From positions 1 through 29,060 of the forward strand of contig DASREL010000058.1 of the NCBI GenBank assembly GCA_035652075.1: a DNA stretch of 29,060 nt. The letters are read 5' to 3'. Positions 21,302-28,762 of the stretch are shown here, piece by piece. Numbering within the stretch: the first letter of the stretch is position 1; each line of letters starts with the position of its first letter. This DNA comes from Gp6-AA45 sp035652075. Lineage in GTDB: Bacteria; Acidobacteriota; Vicinamibacteria; Vicinamibacterales; CAVVIG01. A program made the position numbers and the translations under genes. Under the pieces are notes generated by a model. That model was given only the letters and a program-made list of their open reading frames with translations, searched no databases and had not been told where the DNA came from.

Positions 21302-23441
21302 CGGCCTGTTGTCGGTTTCCGAACATGGTCCAGAGCCGCGCCGCGAGCGAGTACGAGTCAGGCGTCGGCGTCGACCGCACCATCTCGCGAATCACGTCCG
21401 CGGCTTCGTCGGCGTGGCCGGTGGCCTGATACAGCATCGCGAGGCCCGCGCGCGCGCGTACGTTGTGGGGATAGTCCTGCACCTCGGCGATGAACTGCGC
21501 CTGCGCCTCGGGATATTTTTCGAGGCGACCGTACGTATCCCCGGCGTAGTAGTGCAGTTCCGCGACCGGGACCTGTGATTTCTTCTGCTCGGCGAGCGCC
21601 TGCTCGAACAGCGCCAGCGCGTCGGCGAATTCGCCTTGATCGTAGAGCAGGCGTCCCTCCACGAACGGCACCATCGGGATCCGCGGGTCGGCCTTTTGCG
21701 CGAGCGCGGCTTCGGCCTTCGCCTCGTCGGCGTCTTTCCGCGCGAGCGCAATCTTGGCGAGCAGCTCGTGGCCGGTTTCACGCGAGCGCATGTCGGTGTC
21801 ACTCGCCATCTGCACGGCCAACGCGGCGTGCTCGCGTGCGTCCTTCAGCTTCTGCATCCGCAGCAGGATAGCGGCGGCGCCGAGATAGCCGCCCGGGTCC
21901 GACGGCTTCAGCTCGATGAAGTGTTTGTACGCGTCGAGCGCGATGTCCGACCGATCGATCCGGCTGGCGAACGTCGCGACCTGGCTCCAGACGTCCGCCA
22001 TCCCGGGATCGTCGCGCAGGATTTGCTGCAACAGCGCGATCCCCTCGCGCCATTTGCCGTCGGTCGCTTTCTCGACGGCCGCGCGATACGTCTCGAGCAG
22101 CTCGCGCTTGTCCTTCGGATCCGGCAGCGTATCGCCCGGCGCGTTGGTCACGCTCGTGGTCGCGCCCACGTAGCCGAGCGCTTGCAGGCGTTCGCGCGCT
22201 TCTGCCGGCACGTCACTGGGTGCCTGCAACGTTTGACCGGCGACGAGGCGATCCAGCGCGCCGCGCAACGCCTGTCGCGCCGGCGGCCGCTCGCCGGCGA
22301 GATTCTGGTGTTCGTGCGGATCGCGCTGCAGGTCGTACAGTTCTTCGTGCGGCGCTTTGATGTACCGGAAGCGGTCGTCGGTCAGCGCCGTCAGCTCGCT
22401 CCAGCCGAAGTGATAGCGGGCGTACATCGCTTCGGAGTAAACCGCCTTATCCGGAAGATGGCGCGCGCCTTCGAGGACAGGCTTGAGCGAGCGTCCGCGA
22501 AGCCCTCCGGCGGACGGTGCCTTCACCAGGTCCAGGATTGTCGGCACGATGTCGATGTGCTGGACGACATCGGCGACGCGGCGTCCAGCGCCGGCATTGC
22601 TTTCCTGCTTGATGATCAACGGCACGTGAATCGCTTCGTCGTAGACGAACAGGCCGTGTTCCTGCTCGCCGTGATCGCCGAGGCCTTCGCCGTGATCCGA
22701 GAGCAGCACGATCGTCGACCGGTCATACAGCTGATGCGATTTCAGGTAGCGGACGAGTGTCCCGACGATCTCGTCCGCGTACGCGATCTCGCCGTCGTAC
22801 GGCGCGTACTGGGCGAATCGCTCGGGCGGCGCGTACGGCTTGTGCGGTTCGTACAGATGGAGGAACAGGAACGCCCGCGTGGTGCCGACCGAATCGAGCC
22901 ACTTCTCGGCAATCGCTTCCGATTTCGCGCCGTCGCGCTGCACCTGGCTGATGTTCGTGTCGATCGTCGCCGGCGGCATGTCCGCGTCGAAGAGATCGAA
23001 GCCTTGCCCGATGCCGGTCTCCTTGCGCAGCACGTACGCCGACACGATGCCGGCGGTCGCGTAACCGCGCTCGCGCAGCATCTGCGGCAGGAGCCGCTCG
23101 CCCGCCTTGACCGTGAAGCCCATGTTGTCGCGAACCCCGGTTTCGAACGGCAGTCGTCCCGAGAGCAACGCCGTATGCGCCGGCAGCGTCTGCGGGGCAT
23201 GCGAGTAAGCGCGGTCGAAGACGACGCCGTCTGCGGCCAATGCGTCGATCGCGGGCGTCTTGACGTTCGTGTAGCCGTAGGCGGGGAGGTGATCGGCGCG
23301 CAGCGTATCGATCGAGATCAGGATGATCGGTCCGCTCGCGGGGGCCGACGCGCGCGCATAACGCCACCCGCCGACGGCGGCGAGCGCTGTGCCCAGCGCC
23401 GTCAACACCAGAATGAATGTGTACCGAAAGGGACGGGACAA
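21228..23441 (-). CDS. Sulfatase-like hydrolase with TPR tail (sulfatase-like 4)
   Basis: The 737-residue protein has an anchor (RYTFILVLTALGTALAAVGGW) and a periplasmic catalytic domain: PIILISIDTLRADHLPAYGY (Asp45), HAPQTLPAHTALLSGRLP with Thr85 at the formylglycine position, AFLFLHLYEPHKPYAPPERF, LSDHGEGLGDHGEQEHGLFVYDE, HIDIVPTILDLVKAP, RYHFGWSELTALTDDRFRYIKAP, ELYDLQRDPHEHQNLAGE and LQALGYVGAT. Several TPRs follow (IALLQQILRDDPGMADVWS, DIALDAYKHFIELKPSDPGG, ALALFEQALAEQKK). The TTG at 23441 is 6 nt after the stop of the upstream TPR gene with CAGGG just before it; it directly starts the anchor. The FGWSELT motif is shared with paralogue 2, suggesting these two are closest in substrate. 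Together with its neighbours it forms a co-transcribed run. Confidence 0.9.
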   Translation of the reverse strand: MSRPFRYTFILVLTALGTALAAVGGWRYARASAPASGPIILISIDTLRADHLPAYGYTNVKTPAIDALAADGVVFDRAYSHAPQTLPAHTALLSGRLPFETGVRDNMGFTVKAGERLLPQMLRERGYATAGIVSAYVLRKETGIGQGFDLFDADMPPATIDTNISQVQRDGAKSEAIAEKWLDSVGTTRAFLFLHLYEPHKPYAPPERFAQYAPYDGEIAYADEIVGTLVRYLKSHQLYDRSTIVLLSDHGEGLGDHGEQEHGLFVYDEAIHVPLIIKQESNAGAGRRVADVVQHIDIVPTILDLVKAPSAGGLRGRSLKPVLEGARHLPDKAVYSEAMYARYHFGWSELTALTDDRFRYIKAPHEELYDLQRDPHEHQNLAGERPPARQALRGALDRLVAGQTLQAPSDVPAEARERLQALGYVGATTSVTNAPGDTLPDPKDKRELLETYRAAVEKATDGKWREGIALLQQILRDDPGMADVWSQVATFASRIDRSDIALDAYKHFIELKPSDPGGYLGAAAILLRMQKLKDAREHAALAVQMASDTDMRSRETGHELLAKIALARKDADEAKAEAALAQKADPRIPMVPFVEGRLLYDQGEFADALALFEQALAEQKKSQVPVAELHYYAGDTYGRLEKYPEAQAQFIAEVQDYPHNVRARAGLAMLYQATGHADEAADVIREMVRSTPTPDSYSLAARLWTMFGNRQQADAVRAEARHAFADPARAGTRAARH

Positions 23442-23447
23442 CCCTGA

Positions 23448-24395
23448 CTACTTCTTCGTCAGCTGTTCACTGAGCGTTTTGGCTTGGAGTGCCTCTTGTG
23501 AGGTCGGGTCGGCCGCGATCACGCGGTCGAGCGCTTTCAGCGTCGCGTCCTTGTCGCCTTTGTTGAGCTGCACGAGCGCGAGCTTCAGCAGCGGCTTGCC
23601 CCACGACGGATCCGCCTGCGACGCCTTCTCGTAGTACTTCGCCGCTTCGTCGACGAGTCCCTTCGCGAACTTTACTTCGCCGAGGTTGTAGAACACCTCG
23701 CGCGTCGGGTTGGCGCCTTCGGCCGCTCTCGTCAGCGTTTCTTCGGCAGCCGTGATGTCGCCTTTTTCGAGGTTCGTCATCCCGATGCCGATCTTCGCTT
23801 TGTCGTTGTTCGGGTCCGACTTCAGCAGTTCGGTGTACGCCGCGATTGCGTTGTCGTAATCCTTCTTGTTGCGGTACGCGGCGGCGATCTGCAGGTTGAT
23901 CACGCTGAGCGCCGGCGCCTTGGCGAGAATTGCGCGGTACGCGGCGATCGCTTGATCCCACTGCTGCACGTTGTACAGCGCATCGGCCGCCACCAGTTCC
24001 TGCTGGAGATCTTTCGCCGCGAGGTTGCCCAACGCGCTCGCCGCCGGCGCCGCGCCTTTTCGCAGCTTGAACTCGAGCGGCGCGTTCGGCACCCCGACCG
24101 TCCGCACCTGCATCTTGATCGACTCTGCCTCGAAGCCCGGGGCCTGCGCGGTGAACGCCCACTCGCCGGTACGCATGCCGATGATGGACCAGCGGCCTTT
24201 GTCGTCAGTCGTGGCGGTGAAACTGTTGGGCGAGGCGTTGGGATTTTCGGCGGTGATCGTCGCGCCTTTGAGCGCCTGACCTGTGTCGTCTTTCACCGTG
24301 CCGCCGACACGCCCCGTTTGTGCCGCCGCGCTGCCCGACAGCGCGAACGTGATCGCCGCGAGTACGAAAACGTCACGGAAAAGCCGAGGAAACAT
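23448..24395 (-). CDS. Secreted carboxypeptidase-regulatory/TPR protein
   Basis: The 315-residue product has a signal peptide (MFPRLFRDVFVLAAITFALSGSAAAQ), a carboxypeptidase-regulatory-like beta-sandwich (GRVGGTVKDDTGQALKGATI, TTDDKGRWSIIGMRTGEWAF, APGFEAESIKM) and five or so TPRs (WDQAIAAYRAILAKAPALSV, DYDNAIAAYTELLKSDPNND, DITAAEETLTRAAEGANP, LVDEAAKYYEKASQADPSWG, DATLKALDRVIAADPTS). It is a paralogue of the protein at 8680-9597 with the same order of domains. It heads the minus-strand run that leads into sulfatase-like 4 and 3, so it may be a periplasmic scaffold for them. TATACT (24407-24402) ends 6 nt before the ATG and no Shine-Dalgarno is present, suggesting a leaderless message. Confidence 0.85.
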   Translation of the reverse strand: MFPRLFRDVFVLAAITFALSGSAAAQTGRVGGTVKDDTGQALKGATITAENPNASPNSFTATTDDKGRWSIIGMRTGEWAFTAQAPGFEAESIKMQVRTVGVPNAPLEFKLRKGAAPAASALGNLAAKDLQQELVAADALYNVQQWDQAIAAYRAILAKAPALSVINLQIAAAYRNKKDYDNAIAAYTELLKSDPNNDKAKIGIGMTNLEKGDITAAEETLTRAAEGANPTREVFYNLGEVKFAKGLVDEAAKYYEKASQADPSWGKPLLKLALVQLNKGDKDATLKALDRVIAADPTSQEALQAKTLSEQLTKK

Positions 24396-24401
24396 GGGGC
24401 C

Positions 24402-24411
24402 AGTATATATT
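24402..24411. promoter_or_regulatory. Overlapping divergent -10 elements
   Basis: The minus strand reads TATACT (24407-24402), 6 nt before the ATG at 24395. The plus strand reads TATATT (24406-24411), 7 nt before the GTG at 24419. The two hexamers share two bases, so both genes would be leaderless and driven from one symmetrical A/T patch. Confidence 0.6.
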
Positions 24412-24418
24412 GAATCCC

Positions 24419-26743
24419 GTGAAACGACGCCTCCACTGCGGCGTCCTCGCGCTCATCGCGATCGCGTCGGCCGTGTCCGTACGCGGCCAGAATTCCACTG
24501 ACGTATTTGCGGCGATCGAGCCGCTCGTCACCGACGCGATCGCACGTCATCAGTTACCCGGCGCCGTCGTCCTCATCGGACGCGGGGATGCCGTTGTCTA
24601 CACGCGCGCGTTCGGTCAGCGTGCCGTCCAGCCGTCTGCCGAACCGATGACGGAGGACACGATTTTCGATCTCGCTTCCCTGACGAAAGTCGTGGCGACG
24701 ACCACCAGCGTCATGCAGCTGATCGAGCAGGGAAGGATCAGGCTCCGCGATCCGGTCGCGCAATTCATCCCGGAATTCGCCGCGCACGACAAAGGACGCA
24801 TCACGATTCAGCAACTGATGACGCATACGTCCGGACTCGCACCCGACTTGCCGCTCGACGTCGAGTTCAACGGGACGGCCGAAGCGATTGCGCGCGCGAG
24901 CGACCTCACGCCGACGGCGCCACCCGGCGAGAAGTTCGTGTACAGCGACATCAATTTCTTCCTGCTCGGCGACATCGTGCGGCGCGTCAGCGGCGAGCGT
25001 CTCGATCAGTATTCGAAGGCGCACATTTTCGAACCGTTGGGCATGCGCGACACGATGTTTCTGCCGCCGGCATCGCTGCGGCCGCGCATCGCGCCGACCG
25101 AGCGGTGCCGTCAGCTGGCGTGGCCCTGCGATGACCCGACCGTTCCGTTTCTGCGCGGAATCGTCCACGACCCGACGGCGCGCCGCATGGACAACGTCGC
25201 CGGCCACGCGGGACTCTTCAGCACCGCAGCGGACCTGTCGATGTTCTGTCGCATGCTCCTCAACGGCGGACGCCTCGGTGACGTGCGCGTGCTCGCACCG
25301 GCGACCGTCGAGCGGATGACCACACCGTCCACGCCGGCCGGGATGAAGGATGTCCGCGGTCTTGGATGGGACATCGATTCAGCGTATTCGTCGAATCGCG
25401 GCGATCTGTTTCCGATCGGAACGTCGTACGGGCACACGGGATTCACCGGCACCTCGCTGTGGCTCGATCCGACGACGAAGAGCTACGTGATCTTCCTGTC
25501 CAACCGCGTGCATCCGGACGGCAAGGGTGATGTCACGCCGCTGCGGAGCAAGGTGGCGACGGTCGCCGCGGCGGCGCTGTCGACTCAGCCTCCAGCCTCC
25601 AGCTTCCAGTCCCTCCGCACGCTGACCGGTCTCGACGTCTTAGAAGCTGACGGCTTCGCGGAGCTGCAGGGGAAACATGTCGGCCTCGTCACGAATCAAA
25701 CAGGACGTTCGCGAGCCGGTGTGAGCACGATCGATCTGCTCGCGCATGCGTCCGGCGTCACGCTCGTCGCGTTGTTCAGCCCCGAGCACGGCATTCGTGG
25801 TCAGCAGGACGAAATCGTGGAGTCCTCCCGCGACGACAAAACAGGTCTCGCGATCCACTCGCTCTACGCCAAAACCCGTCGTCCGACCGACGACATGCTG
25901 AAGGGGATCGACATGCTCGTCGTCGACCTTCAGGACATCGGCGCGCGCTTCTGGACGTACCCGACGACGCTCGAGTACGTGATCGAGGAAGCGGCCAAGC
26001 GCGACATCGCGGTCGTCGTGATCGATCGACCGAATCCGATCGACGCGACCGATGTCGAAGGGCCGGTGCAGGACGACGCAGCCGTCGGATTCACCGGCTA
26101 CATGAAGATGCCGATTCGTCACGGGATGACGATGGGCGAACTGGCGCGCGCGTTTGCGGGCGAGCGACGGTTGAACGTGAAGCTCTCGGTCGTCGCCATG
26201 AAGAACTGGCGGCGTGACGCGTGGTTCGACGACACCGGCGTGCCGTGGGTTACGCCGTCGCCCAACATGCGCAATCTGATCGCGGCGACGTTGTATCCGG
26301 GCATCGGCGCGATCGAGCAGACCAATATCTCGGTCGGTCGCGGCACGGAGTCGCCGTTCGAACAGATTGGCGCGCCGTGGATCGACGGTCGCGCGCTCGC
26401 CGAGACGTTGAACAGCCGCGGCATCCCCGGCATTCGTTTTTATCCGGTGACGTTCACGCCGTCGGCGGGCGCGAAGCTCGGCGGCCAGTCGTGCAGCGGC
26501 GTGTTCATGATCGTCACGAACCGTGATGTCCTGCGTCCGGTGCGCGTCGGCGTCGAGATCGCCTCCGCGTTGTCGAAGCGATACGGGAAGCAGTTCACGC
26601 TCGAGGATGCGGCGACGTTGCTCGGGTCGAAGGCGACGATCCAGCAGGTTCGCGCCGGTGACGACCCCGCCGCGATCGCCGCGTCCTGGGCGGCGGACGA
26701 ACGCGCGTGGCGCGCTACGCGGGCGAAGTACGCGTTGTATTGA
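24419..26743 (+). CDS. Fusion of serine beta-lactamase-family enzyme and NamZ (DUF1343) muramidase
   Basis: The 774-residue product has a signal peptide (KRRLHCGVLALIAIASAVSVRGQ) and two enzyme domains. The first (about 25-385) is a class C beta-lactamase/esterase-type serine hydrolase: SLTK (Ser87, Lys90) gives SxxK, GEKFVYSDINFFLLGD gives the Tyr motif, and YGHTGFTG gives the KTG-like box as HTG. The second (about 395-774) is DUF1343, whose characterised member NamZ is an exo-beta-N-acetylmuramidase: VGLVTNQTG, LFSPEHGIRG, VVDLQDIGARFWTYPTT, VVIDRPNPI and VGRGTESPFEQIGAPWI are seen. In Bacillus the separate genes ybbC (namZ) and ybbE (amiE) are neighbours in muropeptide recycling, so the fusion fits cell-wall fragment turnover outside the cytoplasm. 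A heptamer repeat encodes the linker. The GTG at 24419 follows TATATT; a TTG at 24410 is possible. Confidence 0.9.
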   Translation: MKRRLHCGVLALIAIASAVSVRGQNSTDVFAAIEPLVTDAIARHQLPGAVVLIGRGDAVVYTRAFGQRAVQPSAEPMTEDTIFDLASLTKVVATTTSVMQLIEQGRIRLRDPVAQFIPEFAAHDKGRITIQQLMTHTSGLAPDLPLDVEFNGTAEAIARASDLTPTAPPGEKFVYSDINFFLLGDIVRRVSGERLDQYSKAHIFEPLGMRDTMFLPPASLRPRIAPTERCRQLAWPCDDPTVPFLRGIVHDPTARRMDNVAGHAGLFSTAADLSMFCRMLLNGGRLGDVRVLAPATVERMTTPSTPAGMKDVRGLGWDIDSAYSSNRGDLFPIGTSYGHTGFTGTSLWLDPTTKSYVIFLSNRVHPDGKGDVTPLRSKVATVAAAALSTQPPASSFQSLRTLTGLDVLEADGFAELQGKHVGLVTNQTGRSRAGVSTIDLLAHASGVTLVALFSPEHGIRGQQDEIVESSRDDKTGLAIHSLYAKTRRPTDDMLKGIDMLVVDLQDIGARFWTYPTTLEYVIEEAAKRDIAVVVIDRPNPIDATDVEGPVQDDAAVGFTGYMKMPIRHGMTMGELARAFAGERRLNVKLSVVAMKNWRRDAWFDDTGVPWVTPSPNMRNLIAATLYPGIGAIEQTNISVGRGTESPFEQIGAPWIDGRALAETLNSRGIPGIRFYPVTFTPSAGAKLGGQSCSGVFMIVTNRDVLRPVRVGVEIASALSKRYGKQFTLEDAATLLGSKATIQQVRAGDDPAAIAASWAADERAWRATRAKYALY
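25586..25613 (+). repeat. Heptamer array in linker of the fusion gene
   Basis: Units CAGCCTC, CAGCCTC, CAGCTTC, CAGTCCC encode QPPASSFQS exactly between the beta-lactamase-like and NamZ domains. The protein sequence QPPASS also occurs in the linker of sulfatase-like 2. Confidence 0.8.
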
Positions 26744-27410
26744 GCTCGCGAAGCCGCCGGCCGTGATACGAGCCGATGATCCACTCGCTGACGCCGATGC
26801 CCGTGTAGATCAAACCTGCGATGCCCACCTGGTTGGGTGCGACGCGGCCGAGCACTTGCGCCAGCGTGATCGACACGACACCCCAGCCCGCCAACGAGAC
26901 GTTGCTGTAGATCTGGATGCGGGTCGCGAGCACTTCTTCGCCGGTCAGGCCGAGTTGGTCGCGCATCCGGTACGCGTGCCGATAGAGCAGCGCCAGAATC
27001 GTGAACACGGACGTGACGCCGGCGCCGTAGATCGTGAACAACGCCGGAACCTGCGCGGTCGTGATGATTTGATCGGTGATCCGCCGGCCTTCGATGCGCG
27101 CGAACGGCAGGGACCAGAGGAACTTCAGCGGGTACACATAAAACAGGACGACGAACAGCAGCACGCCGGTCAGTGCGATGACCGTGTCGTCCTCGAGGTC
27201 GTAGGCGCGGAAGAACTGGTAGTGGCGCCGCCAGACCTGAAACAACAGCGCGAAACACACCGCAAACGTCGGGAACGCGCGCATCGCGGCGATCAGCTCG
27301 TGATACGTCTTGGGTACTTCGAGCGACACGACCAGCAGCGTGATGCCGAACGCGAAGACCGCGTCGCTGAAGCCTTCGACGCGCGACACTTCTCGGCGAT
27401 GGCGGGGCAC
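26715..27410 (-). CDS. TMEM175-family potassium channel (DUF1211)
   Basis: The 231-residue integral membrane protein carries the family signature RVEGFSDAVFAFGITLLVVSL in its first helix (about residues 10-30), with the FSD motif that lines the pore in bacterial TMEM175 channels. Five further hydrophobic segments are seen (AVCFALLFQVW, VIALTGVLLFVVLFYVYPL, PALFTIYGAGVTSVFTILALL, VSLAGWGVVSITLAQVLG, VGIAGLIYTGIGVSEWIIGSY). Length and single-repeat form agree with bacterial members, which act as tetramers conducting K+ across the inner membrane. GTG at 27410 lies 6 nt after TAAGAT, so it is probably leaderless. Its 3' end overlaps the convergent NamZ-fusion gene by 29 bp. Nothing in the neighbourhood indicates a special role. 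Confidence 0.85.
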   Translation of the reverse strand: MPRHRREVSRVEGFSDAVFAFGITLLVVSLEVPKTYHELIAAMRAFPTFAVCFALLFQVWRRHYQFFRAYDLEDDTVIALTGVLLFVVLFYVYPLKFLWSLPFARIEGRRITDQIITTAQVPALFTIYGAGVTSVFTILALLYRHAYRMRDQLGLTGEEVLATRIQIYSNVSLAGWGVVSITLAQVLGRVAPNQVGIAGLIYTGIGVSEWIIGSYHGRRLRELNTTRTSPA

Positions 27411-27416
27411 GCGCGT

Positions 27417-27422
27417 ATCTTA
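27417..27422 (-). promoter_or_regulatory. -10 element for TMEM175 gene
   Basis: TAAGAT on the minus strand ends exactly 6 nt before the GTG at 27410. It directly follows the degenerate REP-like palindrome at 27423-27447. Confidence 0.5.
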
Positions 27423-27447
27423 CGCTCGCCTGAAAGGCTCGCGCTAG
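27423..27447 (-). repeat. Degenerate REP-like palindrome after ctaM
   Basis: On the minus strand the sequence CTAGCGCGAGCCTTTCAGG continues into CGAGCG. It resembles the GTAG-headed palindrome of the 4421-4564 array, with several changed positions. The TAG is the stop codon of ctaM. Confidence 0.55.
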
Positions 27448-27869
27448 AACAGCCAGGTCGGTTGATACAGCAGGACGTAGACGAGGACGCCGGTCACCGA
27501 GACGTACATCCAGATCGGGAACGTCCAGCGCGCGATCCGGCGGTGGGCGGTGTACTTCGCCGCGAGGCCGCGCGACAGCGTCACAATCGCGAGCGGCAAG
27601 ACGACGAACGCCAACGAGACGTGCGTGATCAAGATCGTGAAGTAGATCGGCCGCACGATGCCTTGCCGCGTGAACCGCACGTTGCCGACCTGCGCGTGGT
27701 AGACCACGTAACAGACGAGGAAGAGCGCCGACGCGGTGAATGCCGCGATCATGAACGTGCGGTGCAGTTCGATCTTGCGTGCGCGAATGAGCAGGTAGCC
27801 GATGAGCAGCAGGATGCCGGAGGTCGCGTTCAACGACGCGTTGACCGCCGGCAGATCGTGAACCGTCAC
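27444..27869 (-). CDS. ctaM: DUF420 cytochrome oxidase assembly protein CtaM
   Basis: The 141-residue membrane protein has four hydrophobic segments and the family pattern: VHDLPAVNASLNATSGILLL, GYLLIRARKIELHRTFMIAAF, LFLVCYVVYHAQVG, VRPIYFTILITHVSLAFVVLP, HRRIARWTFPIWMYVSVTGVLVYVLLY. His residues in ELHR, YYHAQ-like YHAQ and THVSL are the conserved ones. DUF420 members YozB/CtaM are needed for haem-copper oxidase activity in Bacillus and Staphylococcus. The GTG at 27869 overlaps the ctaB stop by GTGA; the longer open frame upstream is only the shadow of ctaB. The stop codon lies inside a REP-like unit. Together with ctaA and ctaB upstream it forms a haem A/oxidase maturation operon; the oxidase subunits are not in the window. 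Confidence 0.88.
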   Translation of the reverse strand: MTVHDLPAVNASLNATSGILLLIGYLLIRARKIELHRTFMIAAFTASALFLVCYVVYHAQVGNVRFTRQGIVRPIYFTILITHVSLAFVVLPLAIVTLSRGLAAKYTAHRRIARWTFPIWMYVSVTGVLVYVLLYQPTWLF

Positions 27870-28762
27870 TGCTTGTTCACGACCATCACGATCCAGATCA
27901 GCGGCAGGTAGGTGATCGAGCCGAAGAACAGCGCGCGCGCCGATGCGTCGCTGCGCGTCTGGAGAAAACGGATCGCCAGCCACGCGAGGCCGAGGCCGAG
28001 CACGATCGCGGTCCACAGGTAAATCGACCCGGCGATGCCGACGAGCGACGGCAGCACGCTGACCGGAATCAGCATCGCCGCGTAAAACACCGCTTGCCGC
28101 GCCGCCCGTCGTCCGTGCGGATCGATCACCGGCAGCATGGGAAAGCCCGCCAGGCCGTAGTCGTCGCGATAGAGCCACGCAATCGCCATGAAGTGCGGGA
28201 TCTGCCACAGGAAGACGAGCGCGAACAGGGCGGCGCCGCCGCGATCGATGCTGCCGTGCGCGGCGGTCCAGCCGATGACCGGCGGCAGTGCGCCCGGAAC
28301 GGCGCCGAGCAGCGTGGCGAGCGACGTGCGCCGTTTCATCGGCGTGTAGATCGCCAGATACACGGCCAGCGTCGCCAGCGCGAGGAGCGCCGCGAGCACG
28401 TTGCTCCGCGCCATCAGCAGCGCGAGGCCGGCCACAGACAGGATGAATCCGAAGATCCGGGCGTCCGCGGGCGTGATGCGCCCATCGGGCAGCGGACGCA
28501 TGCGCGTCCGGCGCATCAGGCCGTCCGTGTCGCGCTCGGCAACTTGATTGAGTGCGGCTGCGCCTCCCGCGACCAGCGCCGTGCCGATGACGGCCTGCAC
28601 CATCGACGACAGATCGATGACGGCCGGCGCGCCAAGGTAGTAGCCCGCCGCGCTGCTCGCGACGACGAGGAAATTCAGACGCGGCTTCGTCAGCGCCAGG
28701 TAGTCGCTGAAGACGTGCGACGCGGCAGGCGCTGCTTCGCGTGTCGCCGCGGCTTCCTTCAC
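27866..28762 (-). CDS. ctaB: Protohaem IX farnesyltransferase (haem O synthase)
   Basis: CtaB is a UbiA-superfamily integral membrane prenyltransferase that adds a farnesyl group from farnesyl diphosphate to haem B, giving haem O. The 298-residue product shows the first Asp-rich motif NQVAERDTDGLMRRTRMRP (diphosphate/Mg binding), the conserved YTPMKRRT, and the second loop LYRDDYGLAGFPMLPV. About eight to nine TM helices follow a short N-terminal tail (MKEAAATREAAPAASH). The start TALTKPRLNFL-type motif LALTKPRLNFLVV is typical. GTG at 28762 overlaps the ctaA stop by GTGA, and its stop overlaps ctaM. Length is typical for the family. CtaA then converts haem O to haem A in the same operon. Confidence 0.95.
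   Translation of the reverse strand: MKEAAATREAAPAASHVFSDYLALTKPRLNFLVVASSAAGYYLGAPAVIDLSSMVQAVIGTALVAGGAAALNQVAERDTDGLMRRTRMRPLPDGRITPADARIFGFILSVAGLALLMARSNVLAALLALATLAVYLAIYTPMKRRTSLATLLGAVPGALPPVIGWTAAHGSIDRGGAALFALVFLWQIPHFMAIAWLYRDDYGLAGFPMLPVIDPHGRRAARQAVFYAAMLIPVSVLPSLVGIAGSIYLWTAIVLGLGLAWLAIRFLQTRSDASARALFFGSITYLPLIWIVMVVNKQ

Noticed and set aside
14577..23441. Annotation of the three complete paralogues as true arylsulfatases
   Set aside because: The Cys/Ser needed for formylglycine is Thr in each of them and the following Arg is His, so the activity cannot be assumed.
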